A DNA stretch of 64,000 nt from Polyangium sp. 6x1 (GTDB lineage: Bacteria; Myxococcota_A; Polyangia; Polyangiales; Polyangiaceae): assembly GCF_029946515.1 (NCBI RefSeq), contig NZ_JARZHH010000025.1, positions 1 through 64,000 of the forward strand. The letters run 5' to 3'. This document shows, in pieces, positions 47,418 through 55,600 of this stretch. A model generated the notes under the pieces. That model had not been told where the DNA came from, did no database searches, and saw only the letters and a list, made by a program, of their open reading frames with translations. The translations under genes were made by a program, and so were the position numbers. Numbering within the stretch: position 1 is the first letter of the stretch; every line of letters begins with the position of its first letter.

Positions 47418-48074
47418 TCATTTCGATTTCGTGAACGGGGCCAGCCAGAGCCCGACGAGCGCGTCGACGAGCCCCGCGCCCGCGTCCTCCCAGGTGGCGC
47501 GCGGCGTGGCTGTCCCCGCTTGCAGCGCCCGCTCCCGCTCGGCGCACATGTGCACGATGAGGTGCCGGCTCATGTCGGCCCGCTCCTCGAGCACCTCCGC
47601 CGGCAAGATCGGCAAGAGCCGCTCGAACGCCCTCGTCGTCTCCCGCATCGACGCCGAGGCGACCGTCTCTTCGTGCATCATCCGCCACAGAGCCGGATCC
47701 GTCGTCGCTTGCGCGAGAAACCGCGCATACCAGCTCGGGCTCCCGAGCGACGCGAGGTGCTCCGTGATCGGCAAGACGAGGCAGGCGAGCCAGTCACGAA
47801 GCGCATCCGATCCCTTGATCTTCTCCAGCATCTCCTCGCGCCGCCGCTCGATGGATGGGGCATGCCGACGCACGATCGCGAGCACGAGGTCGTTCTTCGT
47901 CCCGAAGTGGTACCCGACCGCGAAGTTGTTCGCCTGTCCGGCCGCCTCGCTCACTTGACGATTCGAGACCGCCGCGACGCCGTGCTCCGCGAAGAGCCTC
48001 TCCGCCGCGGCGAGAATGACCTCTCGCGTCTCGCTCCCGTGCGTCTGCCTCACCCTCGAGCCGGTCATGCTCAC
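47418..48074 (-). CDS. TetR-family regulator of the P450 cassette
   Basis: A 218-residue regulator. Helix-turn-helix at residues 15-62: TREVILAAAERLFAEHGVAAVS, SNRQVSEAAGQANNFAVGYHFG, followed by a ligand-binding domain of the usual size (LLPILPAEVLEERADMSR and similar). The start is GTG 48074, which overlaps the P450 stop codon (GTGA); ATG 48068 is an alternative. It is embedded in the operon, so it is probably autoregulated through the palindromic region in front of the P450 gene. A P450 substrate may be its ligand. Confidence 0.9.
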   Translation of the reverse strand: MSMTGSRVRQTHGSETREVILAAAERLFAEHGVAAVSNRQVSEAAGQANNFAVGYHFGTKNDLVLAIVRRHAPSIERRREEMLEKIKGSDALRDWLACLVLPITEHLASLGSPSWYARFLAQATTDPALWRMMHEETVASASMRETTRAFERLLPILPAEVLEERADMSRHLIVHMCAERERALQAGTATPRATWEDAGAGLVDALVGLWLAPFTKSK

Positions 48075-49285
48075 CAGCGTACCAGAACCTTCTCGATTCC
48101 GCCGACGAGCAATCCTTCACGCCGCGGCAGCTCCTCCGGCTTCACCGCGAGATCGAGCGTCGGTAGCCGCTTGACGAGCACCTGCAGCGTCGTCTGGAGC
48201 TCCGTCCGCGCGAGCGCCTGCCCGAGGCACGAGTGCGCGCCCGCGCCGAAGGTGATGTGCGCGTTCGGCGAACGATCGAGCTTCATCTCGCTCGCGCCTT
48301 CGAAGAACGATTCGTCGCGGTTCGCCGAGGACATGCTGCAGATCACGGTCGTCCCGCGCGGGAGAGACTGGCCCGCGACCTCGGTGTCCTCGGAGATGAA
48401 CCGGGGCAAACCGAAGCCCATGTTCGCATCGAAGCGCAGCGATTCCTCCACGGCCGTGCGAATGAGCGAAGGATTCGCGAGGAGCCGCTCCCAGCGGCTT
48501 CGATCCGAGAGCAGCATCGACATCATCTTCCCGATCATGTTCGAGGTCGTCTCGTGCCCGGCCACCAGGATCCCCTGAGCCGTCATCATCAGCTCGCGCT
48601 CGGTGAGCACGTCATCCTTGTCGGTGGCCGTGATGAGCTCGCTGAGCAGATCATCCCCCGGCTGGGCCCGCTTCGCGGCGATGTGGCCCATGAGGAAATG
48701 GGCGAACTCCATCTGGGCCTTGTTGACCTCCTCCTGGGTGAACTGCGTCATGGTGAGCATCGCATTGGACCAGTACGCGAGTTTGTCGCGGTCATCCACG
48801 GCGATGCCGAGCAGATCGGCGATGACCCAGACGGGCAGCGGGAACGCGAAATCGCTCACGAGATCCGCGGGCGGGCCTTTTTTCACCATCTCGTCGACGA
48901 GCTGGTTCGCCATCGCCTCGATCTTCGTCTGCAGCGCCTGGATCCGCTTCACCGTGAACGCGCGGTTGATGAGCCGCCGCCACCTTTGATGCGACTCGCC
49001 GCCCGAGAGGGACGCCGCATCGGGGTTTTCGAAGACGCTGCCGCCCTCGTTGGTCGTGATGCGCGCCGCGCCTTCCTGCGCGAGGTTGCGGGAGAACCGC
49101 GGGTCCGAAAGCACCGCGCGGACATCGTTGTATCGCGTGAGCAAAACCGCCTTGTCCCCGCTCGGCAGCCGAACGTGGGCCACCGGGCACCCTTTGCGCA
49201 ACTGATCCCACTCCGCAGGCGGCTCCAGAGCCGACGGGGCACGGAGAGGATAATCCAAGACCTGATCGTTGCTTTCACTGCTCAT
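48071..49285 (-). CDS. Cytochrome P450
   Basis: A 404-residue soluble bacterial P450: I-helix AGHETTS, K-helix EESLRF (ExxR), PRF...EDTEVAGQSLPRGTTV (heme-propionate strand), and the heme-binding loop FGAGAHSCLGQ (Cys353). The acid-alcohol pair (HETT) is intact, so it should be a monooxygenase. ATG 49285 has GGAGGT 11-16 bases upstream. Downstream, on the same strand, are TetR, a ferredoxin and an esterase. The neighbouring set suggests detoxification or degradation of a lipophilic compound, or secondary-metabolite tailoring. Substrate not inferable. Confidence 0.95.
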   Translation of the reverse strand: MSSESNDQVLDYPLRAPSALEPPAEWDQLRKGCPVAHVRLPSGDKAVLLTRYNDVRAVLSDPRFSRNLAQEGAARITTNEGGSVFENPDAASLSGGESHQRWRRLINRAFTVKRIQALQTKIEAMANQLVDEMVKKGPPADLVSDFAFPLPVWVIADLLGIAVDDRDKLAYWSNAMLTMTQFTQEEVNKAQMEFAHFLMGHIAAKRAQPGDDLLSELITATDKDDVLTERELMMTAQGILVAGHETTSNMIGKMMSMLLSDRSRWERLLANPSLIRTAVEESLRFDANMGFGLPRFISEDTEVAGQSLPRGTTVICSMSSANRDESFFEGASEMKLDRSPNAHITFGAGAHSCLGQALARTELQTTLQVLVKRLPTLDLAVKPEELPRREGLLVGGIEKVLVRW

Positions 49286-49380
49286 TGGAAGACGACCTCC
49301 ACGCCCAGGTCTAAGGCACACGACTTACGAAGTCAAGCGACTTAAACTTGCTCTCGGAGGGTCGACAACAGTGCATCTGC

Positions 49381-49403
49381 TTACTGTTTTCACAGTAAAA
49401 CAG
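49381..49403. promoter_or_regulatory. Overlapping palindromes upstream of P450, candidate TetR operator
   Basis: Two overlapping inverted repeats share one 23-base stretch: TTACTGT / ACAGTAA (49381-49387 with 49392-49398) and CTGTTTT / AAAACAG (49384-49390 with 49397-49403). Near the gene start lie CGACTTA repeats (49321-49327, 49338-49344), forming AAGTC / GACTT. This region is markedly AT-rich in a GC-rich genome and sits about 100 bases before the P450 start. TetR control is inference. Confidence 0.55.
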
Positions 49404-49489
49404 TTGGCCTTGTCACTAACACGTCGCGATGGGAGCGCTCGTCGCCCGCTTGGCTGCCCTGCGCGCCCGGCTCGGCGTGGCGTCCTGTC

Positions 49490-50125
49490 TCAGAAGCAGG
49501 GGCAATTGGCGAGATTGGCCGTGCACGCGCATACGGCCTTGCAGTGCGGGGCCGCGATCGCGAGGCTCACGGGGCGGCCGTCGATCGTCGCCTCGATATT
49601 CGCCTCGAGCGTCGACGCATCCACCTGCGTGACGACCACCTCGCCGCTGTCCGCGATCAAGTCTTCTTTGCCGGCAGCCGAGAAGCGCCGCGTTCGCACG
49701 ATGGCAACGCAGCTCCCGTCGTGCGGAACGGGGGGAAGATCGGGCCCCGCGCTGATCTTGCAGGTGCCGGGGAGCTCGCCGAGGAGCTCCACCTTCAAAA
49801 AGGAGACAGGCGTCCCATTCTCCTCGAGCACGTTCTCCACCTCGAGGAAATACGCGCACGAATCCGGCTCCGCGAAGCCAATGATCGAATATCCGTCGGG
49901 CTTCTCCACCTGGTCGATGTAAAGCCCGCCGAAGGCGGACGATGCGACGCAGAGCTCACCGTCCTCGGCCACCGGCAACGTCGCGCAGCCACCGCCGCCA
50001 GCCCCGCCCGCGCCGGCGCCGCCCGAGCCAGCCCCGCCCGTCACGCCCTTTTCCGGCTCATTCCCACAACCCGTCGCGATCGCAAATGCAACGATCACAA
50101 GCCCAAGACACGCTTTTAATGTCAT
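49490..50125 (-). CDS. Cys-containing lipoprotein, unknown
   Basis: A 211-residue protein from ATG 50125: leader LGLVIVAFAIATGC with lipobox Cys, Gly/Ala-rich linker (GGAGSGGAGAGGAGGGG), then a beta-rich mature part with several Cys (CATLPVAEDGELC, DSCAYFLEVENVLEENG, GTCKISAG, GSCVAIV) and a C-terminal tail rich in Cys (HCKAVCACTANLANCPCF). Function unknown; it fits the family of extracellular Cys-rich lipoproteins common in this window. Confidence 0.78.
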   Translation of the reverse strand: MTLKACLGLVIVAFAIATGCGNEPEKGVTGGAGSGGAGAGGAGGGGCATLPVAEDGELCVASSAFGGLYIDQVEKPDGYSIIGFAEPDSCAYFLEVENVLEENGTPVSFLKVELLGELPGTCKISAGPDLPPVPHDGSCVAIVRTRRFSAAGKEDLIADSGEVVVTQVDASTLEANIEATIDGRPVSLAIAAPHCKAVCACTANLANCPCF

Positions 50126-50231
50126 GCGCGCGCCGCTTTGCACGTGCCGTGCCCAGGGCAAAGCGGTGGGTTCTCGCGACGTGAATCAAAGCCTGAGCAC
50201 CGCCAGGACCACGACAACACGGACCGTGTCG

Positions 50232-50245
50232 TGACAGCGCTGTCA
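50232..50245. promoter_or_regulatory. Perfect 14-base palindrome TGACAGCGCTGTCA
   Basis: A perfect 14-base palindrome lies in the 134-base gap between the lptA-like gene and the lipoprotein gene, both read leftwards. It contains CGTGACAG-like half-sites that also occur as a direct repeat at 19183-19209. It may be an operator; no binding protein is known. Confidence 0.4.
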
Positions 50246-50259
50246 GGGGCGTCGCGGCC

Positions 50260-50748
50260 CTATTTCTTCTCCGCGCCCTCCGGCACCGGCATCGCCCCCT
50301 TCACGTCCGAGAGCGACACCTTGAGGCTCACGAGATCGATCGTCGCCTTCTCCGCGCTGATCCACCCCGCCCCTCGCTGGAGACGCACGCCGCCCCGCAA
50401 CGAGAGCATCTGCTTGCCGAGGTCGATCTCCACCTCGGGCGCCTCCGCGCGGACGCCCTTCACCTCCGCGACGACCCCACCCGTGCCCTTCGCCCACGTC
50501 ACGTTCGGCACCTCGTCGTACCGAACCTCCACCCGCGGCGCGCGCACCACGAGGCCGCCTCTCGTCAGGCGCACGTGACCTTCGAGCACGGCACGCTTCG
50601 CCGCGATGTCGATGTCGAGCTGATCGGCGGAGAGCTCCACCGCCTCCTTCGGCGGCGGCGCGGCTTTCGGAGGCTCGGCGAGCGATCGAGGCGCGATCGT
50701 CGTCGCGAGCAGCGCGAGAGCCAAGGAGAGGCGCGGGCCGAACGGCAC
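50260..50748 (-). CDS. lptA: LptA-like periplasmic protein (OstA domain)
   Basis: A 162-residue exported protein starting at GTG 50748 (GAGG nearby). The leader (LSLALALLATTIAPRSLA) precedes a short Pro-rich stretch, then an OstA/LptA-type beta-jellyroll: VELSADQLDIDIAAKRAVLEG, HVRLTRGGLVVRAPRVEV, GGVVAEVKGVRAEAPEVEIDLG. LptA bridges the periplasm in LPS export and works with LptB, whose likely gene is at 14.5 kb. The other member of the pair, a sigma region 1.1-like gene, ends 17 bases upstream and is on the same strand. The domain is shorter than some LptA proteins. Confidence 0.75.
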   Translation of the reverse strand: MPFGPRLSLALALLATTIAPRSLAEPPKAAPPPKEAVELSADQLDIDIAAKRAVLEGHVRLTRGGLVVRAPRVEVRYDEVPNVTWAKGTGGVVAEVKGVRAEAPEVEIDLGKQMLSLRGGVRLQRGAGWISAEKATIDLVSLKVSLSDVKGAMPVPEGAEKK

Positions 50749-50765
50749 GGCCTCACTCTATCAGG

Positions 50766-51149
50766 CTAGTAGCTCCTGACCACGCGCGGCGAGACGCCTC
50801 GCTCGAGCGCGCGCCGCACGACGTGCGCAGGGTGGCCCGAAGAGAGGGCGATCTCCGCGATGGTCGGGTTCCGTCCGAGCGAAGCGCGGAGAGATCGCGC
50901 AGCGCCGAGCACGCGCTTCATGACGGTGACCTCCGTCGCGTCGATCGCCTCGCCGACCACGAGTCCGAGTGCCTCGAGGCGATCGACGATGTGATCGACC
51001 TCCTCGTACGAGACGCCACGCGGGCCGATGATCTCTGCGATGTCGTTGAGGTCGACTCGACCCGATCGGTGATGACGCGCGTACAGCTCGTCGATGATGC
51101 TCTGGATCACGGGGCGCACGAGACGGTCTTGGCACGTCCGCGCGCCCAC
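50766..51149 (-). CDS. Sigma-factor region 1.1-like small protein
   Basis: A 127-residue protein. Residues 12-60 (VRPVIQSIIDELYARHHRSGRV, then DLNDIAEIIGPRGVSYEEVDHIVDRLEALG) resemble the RpoD region 1.1 helical domain that masks promoter binding in free sigma. The rest (VTVMKRVLGAARSLRASLGRNP, TIAEIALSSGHPAHVVRRALERG) looks like an HTH. No core-binding regions 2-4 follow, so it cannot be a sigma factor itself. It could be an anti-sigma or DNA-binding regulator. The start is GTG 51149; GTG 51119 would trim ten residues. Confidence 0.6.
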   Translation of the reverse strand: MGARTCQDRLVRPVIQSIIDELYARHHRSGRVDLNDIAEIIGPRGVSYEEVDHIVDRLEALGLVVGEAIDATEVTVMKRVLGAARSLRASLGRNPTIAEIALSSGHPAHVVRRALERGVSPRVVRSY

Positions 51150-51289
51150 TGCATCCGAAGGCGCATGCCTCGGCCGTGCGCGGCCGTTGCGTCGGCCCGT
51201 CGGCTACCGTAAGCGTGGAGTCTGCTTGGCAGGCCGAACGGCCTCGCCGCAGTGTCCTTTCTCCTCCGCAGTCCACGAGGAACGCTCCG

Positions 51290-53524
51290 ATGAACCAACG
51301 CCGCCGTCTCTTGTCCACGACCTCGCTCGCTTCGATGACGACAGGCCTGCTCCTCGCCGCCGCCACGCTCCAAGGCTGCGCCACGAGCGTCAACACAGGC
51401 GGCGGCGGCGGCGAAGGCGGAGACGACAACGGCTCGGGCGGCACCGGAAACGTCGACAGCGTCGGCGGCATGGGCGGCGTCGGCGGCATGGGCGGTGTCG
51501 GCGGCATGGGCGGCGTCGGCGGCATGGGCGGCGTCGGCGGCGCGTCGTCGTCGTCTTCCTCGTCGTCGTCTTCTTCCTCGTCGTCGTCTTCTTCCTCGTC
51601 GTCGTCGTCCTCGTCCTCGAGCGGCTCGGGAGGCGGGTTCGAGCCGCCCGTGGGCACGGCGGACTACCCGGCGGAGACGGAGCAGAACAACCTGTCCGCG
51701 ACCGCGGATCCGCTCGCCGCAGGCACGAAGGGGTTCACGGCATCCATCTACCCGACGGGGGACGTCGACGTGTTCTCGGTCGACGTGACCGTGGCCGGCA
51801 CGGGCCTCAAGGTGTCGACGGGCGACGGCATGGGCGGCTGCCCGGCCGGCGTGGCCACGCTCGTGCGCGTCTCCGGACCGGACGGCTTCCTCGACTCGGA
51901 CACCGACAGCGGGCCCGGCTCCTGCTCGCAGCTCCTGCCCGCCGCCAACCCGGCCCTCGGCAACCTCACCGTGGGCACGTACTTCGTGCAGGTCGAGAGC
52001 GCGACGTTCTCGCAGCTGCCCTTCTACGTGACCGACATCCAGCTCGTCGAGCCGGGCTGCGGCGACGGGCTCGTGCAGGGCGCCGAGCAGTGCGACGACG
52101 GCAACGCGACGGCCGGCGACGGCTGCGCGCCCGACTGCAAGCTCGAAGGCAACTACCCGACCGAGGTGGAGCCGAACCAACCCCAGAGCCAGGCGAACTC
52201 GCTCACCGGCTCCGACGGCGTGGTCGCCGCGATCCAGCCCGCGACCGACAAGGACTACTTCACGTTCGACGTGCCCGTGGCCGGCACCCGCCTGCGGGTC
52301 GAGGTCACGAACGGCCAGGGCGGCTGCCCGAGCGGGTTCGACTCGAAGATCTACCTCTACAACGCGCAGGGGACGGAGCTCGCGCAGGACGACGACGACG
52401 GGATCGACGGCTGCTCGCTGCTCGATCCGACGTTCGACGCCGAGGTCGCGAACCTGCCCGCGGGCAAGTACACGGTGATGGTCGAGGAGTACCTGAACGA
52501 CGAGGCGCAGGCCTCGTACGTGCTCGAGTACAAGCTCACGCCGCCCGGCTGCGGCGACACGTTCGTGCAGGTCGGCGAGCAGTGCGACGACGGGAACACG
52601 ACCGCGGGCGACGGCTGCTCGGCGACGTGCCAGCTCGAAGGCAACTACCTGACCGAGATGGAGGCGAACCAGCCGAACAACAAGGCGAACTCGCTCGTCG
52701 GGTACGACGGCGTCGTCGCGTCGATCATGCCCGTGGGGGACCAGGACTACTTCAGCTTCCAGGTCACGGAGCCGGGATCGAGCGTGACGATCGAGGTGAC
52801 GGACGGGCAAGGCGGCTGCCCGAGCGGCTTCGACTCGAAGATCTACCTCTACTCGCCCACGAACCAGCTCATCGTGTCGGACGACGAGGACGGCGTGGAC
52901 TCGTGCTCCCTCATCAACCCCGTGCTCGACAGCGCCGCGACGAGCCTGCCCGTCGGCACGTACGTGGTCATGGTGGAGGAGTACCTGAACGACGAGTCGC
53001 AGGCTTCGTATGTGCTCAAAGTAAGGGCGGCGGCGCCGGGCTGCGGCGACGGGATCCTCTCGAACCCGCCCGAGCAGTGCGACGACGGGAACACGACCGC
53101 CGGCGACGGCTGCAGCGCGACGTGCATGGCCGAGGCGCCGTGGGAGGTCGAGCCGAACGGGACGACGGCCACGGCGACGCCGGCCTGGCCCATGACGACG
53201 AGCTGGTACGGGAAGATCGATCCGCTCGCCGACGTCGACTACTTCGCGTTCGACCTGCCGGCGGGCAAGAGCCCGGTGCTCGCGACGCACACGATCGGCA
53301 ACGCGAACGCCTGCGACTTCGACACGGTGATCCAGCTCTTCGACGCGACCGGCACGCTGCTCGTGGAGGATGACGACGACGGCACCAACAGCTGCTCGTC
53401 GATGTCGAAGGCGAACGACGCGGCGCTCGGCAGCCTCGCGGCGGGCACGTATTACGTGCTCGTCCACGACTACAACGACAACGACAAGATCTCCGGATAC
53501 CAGCTCAGCCTGACGCTCCAGTGA
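51290..53524 (+). CDS. Lipoprotein with DUF4215 and PPC repeats
   Basis: A 744-residue exported protein from ATG 51290. Leader (LASMTTGLLLAAATLQGC) is a lipoprotein signal. Next are GGMGGV repeats and a tract of about 26 Ser. From residue 120 there are alternating modules: PPC-like domains of DVDVFSVDV type (four), with clusters of DDDDG or DDEDG that may bind Ca, and three DUF4215 motifs (CGDGLVQGAEQCDDGNATAG, CGDTFVQVGEQCDDGN, CGDGILSNPPEQCDDGN). Such modules mark surface proteins of myxobacteria. No catalytic domain was found, so adhesion or matrix binding is likely. Confidence 0.88.
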   Translation: MNQRRRLLSTTSLASMTTGLLLAAATLQGCATSVNTGGGGGEGGDDNGSGGTGNVDSVGGMGGVGGMGGVGGMGGVGGMGGVGGASSSSSSSSSSSSSSSSSSSSSSSSSSGSGGGFEPPVGTADYPAETEQNNLSATADPLAAGTKGFTASIYPTGDVDVFSVDVTVAGTGLKVSTGDGMGGCPAGVATLVRVSGPDGFLDSDTDSGPGSCSQLLPAANPALGNLTVGTYFVQVESATFSQLPFYVTDIQLVEPGCGDGLVQGAEQCDDGNATAGDGCAPDCKLEGNYPTEVEPNQPQSQANSLTGSDGVVAAIQPATDKDYFTFDVPVAGTRLRVEVTNGQGGCPSGFDSKIYLYNAQGTELAQDDDDGIDGCSLLDPTFDAEVANLPAGKYTVMVEEYLNDEAQASYVLEYKLTPPGCGDTFVQVGEQCDDGNTTAGDGCSATCQLEGNYLTEMEANQPNNKANSLVGYDGVVASIMPVGDQDYFSFQVTEPGSSVTIEVTDGQGGCPSGFDSKIYLYSPTNQLIVSDDEDGVDSCSLINPVLDSAATSLPVGTYVVMVEEYLNDESQASYVLKVRAAAPGCGDGILSNPPEQCDDGNTTAGDGCSATCMAEAPWEVEPNGTTATATPAWPMTTSWYGKIDPLADVDYFAFDLPAGKSPVLATHTIGNANACDFDTVIQLFDATGTLLVEDDDDGTNSCSSMSKANDAALGSLAAGTYYVLVHDYNDNDKISGYQLSLTLQ
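51462..51625 (+). repeat. Low-complexity codon repeats (Gly-Met and poly-Ser)
   Basis: Within the DUF4215 protein gene, four 18-base units (GGC GGC ATG GGC GGC GTC type) encode GGMGGV. A run of TCG/TCT/TCC codons then encodes about 26 Ser. Such tracts are prone to length change by slippage and give a flexible linker after the lipid anchor. Confidence 0.85.
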
Positions 53525-53534
53525 AGCGGTCGCC

Positions 53535-54716
53535 ATGCTGCGCGCTTCGTCCTTCGTCGTGACGGCCGCGCTCCTCGCGGGCTGCAGCCCCGAGGAGGTA
53601 GTGAACCCCGCGGGCGCGAGAATCGAGGGCTACCGCGAGGTCGTCCCGTTCGCCGCGCCGCCCGCGGGGGTCGAGACGCAGAACGCGAACAACAACCTCG
53701 ACGTCGTGCGGCACGAGGGGCGCGTCTACCTCGCGTTCCGCACGGCGCCGAGCCACTTCGCGAGCGCGGAGACCGTGCTCTACGTCGTGTCGAGCGAGGA
53801 CCAGGAGACCTGGCGCTACGAGACGCACGTGGCGATGGGGACCGATCTGCGCGAGATGCGCTTTCTCTCGCTCGAAGGAAAGCTCGTCCTCTACTTCGCG
53901 GTGCTCGGCTCGAACCCGCTCGACTTCGAGCCGCAGGGCATGATGGCCATGACCTACGAGGGCGGCGCGTGGAGCGAACCCGCGAAGCTCTACGAGCCGG
54001 GCTTCATCCCGTGGCGCGCGAAGGAGATCGACGGCGCCGCGTACCTCGTCGGGTACGTCGGCGGCGAGAACATCTACGACTTCGACGGCGAGCCGATCCG
54101 GATCCACCTGCTCCGCACCGAGGACGGTCTGACGTTCGAGCCGCTCGTGCCCGGGCGACCGGTGGTGCAGGAGGGAGGCGGATCCGAAACGGACTTTGTC
54201 CTCCTCGCCCATGGCGATCTCGTCGCCGTGCAGCGCAACGAGGCCGGCGACGCGCTCGGCTTCGGCTCGAAGATCTGCCGCGCGAAGGCCGCCGATCTCG
54301 GGACCTGGGACTGCAAGCCCGACAAGAAGAAGTACGACTCGCCGCTGCTCTTCCGGAGCGGCGACGACGTCTGGCTCATCGGTCGGCGTAACCTCACGGA
54401 GACGGGCAACTTCGATCTCGATCGGGACGATCTCTCGCTCTCGGATCAAGCAGGCGTCTACGCGGTCGAGTACTCGTTCCAGCCGAAGCGCTGCTCGCTC
54501 TGGCGCGTCGATCCCGAGACGCTGACGGTGTCGTTCGAGCTCGACCTCCCCTCGCGCGGGGACACCTGCTTCGCCTCGATCGTGCCCGCAGGCGAAGGCG
54601 CGTACGACGTCTACAACTACACGAGCCCGCTCGAGGGCGACGAGGAGCCCCGCTGGATCGACGGACAAGGCGGGCCCACGCGCATCTATCGGGTCCGGCT
54701 CGACGTGCCACGCTAG
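53535..54716 (+). CDS. Lipoprotein with propeller-like repeats
   Basis: A 393-residue protein starting MLRASSFVVTAALLAGC (lipobox AGC), ATG 53535, 10 bases after the DUF4215 gene on the same strand. The mature part has repeated strand motifs of a sialidase/arabinanase-like propeller (VVRHEGRVYLAFRT, LREMRFLSLEGKLVLYFAV, KEIDGAAYLVGYVGGENI, LFRSGDDVWLIGRR). No glycosidase catalytic residues can be identified. The close spacing suggests an operon with the preceding surface protein and the following kinase-like gene. Confidence 0.8.
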   Translation: MLRASSFVVTAALLAGCSPEEVVNPAGARIEGYREVVPFAAPPAGVETQNANNNLDVVRHEGRVYLAFRTAPSHFASAETVLYVVSSEDQETWRYETHVAMGTDLREMRFLSLEGKLVLYFAVLGSNPLDFEPQGMMAMTYEGGAWSEPAKLYEPGFIPWRAKEIDGAAYLVGYVGGENIYDFDGEPIRIHLLRTEDGLTFEPLVPGRPVVQEGGGSETDFVLLAHGDLVAVQRNEAGDALGFGSKICRAKAADLGTWDCKPDKKKYDSPLLFRSGDDVWLIGRRNLTETGNFDLDRDDLSLSDQAGVYAVEYSFQPKRCSLWRVDPETLTVSFELDLPSRGDTCFASIVPAGEGAYDVYNYTSPLEGDEEPRWIDGQGGPTRIYRVRLDVPR

Positions 54717-54727
54717 GGATCGTTCAC

Positions 54728-55585
54728 GTGTCGTTCCTCGCGCCGAAAGGGACCGAGCTCGTTCGCCTGCTGGGCGGCGGCAGCGTGTTCGAGGTGGCCC
54801 TCGTGCGCGAGGGCGACCGCGAGCTCGTGTGCAAGCGGCTCGTGCCGCGCGCGCTCGCCGCGCGGGAAGGACGCGTGGCGATGGTGCGTGAGGCGCGGCT
54901 CCTGTCGATGATCGAGCACCCCGCGTTGCCGTCGCTCGTGCGCGTGGGGAACGACGCGCGAGGGCCGTTCTTCCTGGAGACGTTCGCGGTCGGGATGTCG
55001 GTGTCGTCGCTCGTGCGCGGGTGGCAGGAGAGAGGCGCGCGGGTGCCGAGGACGCTCGTGAGGCACGTGGCGATCCAGGCACTCGAAGCGCTCGCCGAGA
55101 TCCACGCGCTCGCCGACGAGGCAGGCCCGCTCGACGTGGTGCATGGAGATCTCGGCCCCGCGCACGTGCTGCTCGGTCCGCTCGGCGAAGCGCGGCTCGT
55201 GGACCTCGGCGCCGCGCGGTTCCGTGGGCTCGAAGCCGAGCTCGACACGGACGATCGCGGCACGTTGCCGTACGCGGCGCCGGAGATCGCGTCGGGCGAG
55301 GCGAAGCCGTCGCAAGCGACCGACGTGTACGCGATGGCCGCGACGCTGCTCTTCCTGGCGACGGGCGAGCGTCTCTGTGAGGCCGACACGGAGGCCGCGA
55401 TGCTGGCCGAGGTGGCGACGCGCGGGCTGCGGCGCGAGCTCGTCCTTCGCGCGGAGGCGTTCGAGGCGAAGGAGCGCGAGGCGCTGTTCGACGCGCTCGA
55501 CCCGGATCCGTCGCGGCGGCGCGTGTCGGCGCGGGATCTGGCGGGCGCGCTCGCTCCGGTGCCACGTGCGCCAGACCTGCGCTAG
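54728..55585 (+). CDS. Atypical protein kinase
   Basis: A 285-residue protein with a kinase fold, starting at GTG 54728. Glycine loop LLGGGSVFEV, Lys in ELVCKRLV and Glu in MVREARLL are present. The catalytic loop is VVHGDLGPAHVLL: the Asp is retained, but the Mg-binding Asn is replaced by His. The DFG motif is DLG (VDLGAARF). The APE motif (AAPEIASG) and DVYAMA follow. Lack of the standard Asn suggests weak catalysis or a pseudokinase, although some atypical kinases remain active. Located 11 bases after the propeller lipoprotein gene. Confidence 0.78.
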   Translation: MSFLAPKGTELVRLLGGGSVFEVALVREGDRELVCKRLVPRALAAREGRVAMVREARLLSMIEHPALPSLVRVGNDARGPFFLETFAVGMSVSSLVRGWQERGARVPRTLVRHVAIQALEALAEIHALADEAGPLDVVHGDLGPAHVLLGPLGEARLVDLGAARFRGLEAELDTDDRGTLPYAAPEIASGEAKPSQATDVYAMAATLLFLATGERLCEADTEAAMLAEVATRGLRRELVLRAEAFEAKEREALFDALDPDPSRRRVSARDLAGALAPVPRAPDLR

Positions 55586-55600
55586 AGTCGCGCGATCACG

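Noticed and set aside
51107-53536. An 809-codon leftward frame antisense to the DUF4215 gene
   Set aside because: It is antisense to conserved PPC and DUF4215 modules and has low-complexity Arg/Val/His composition.
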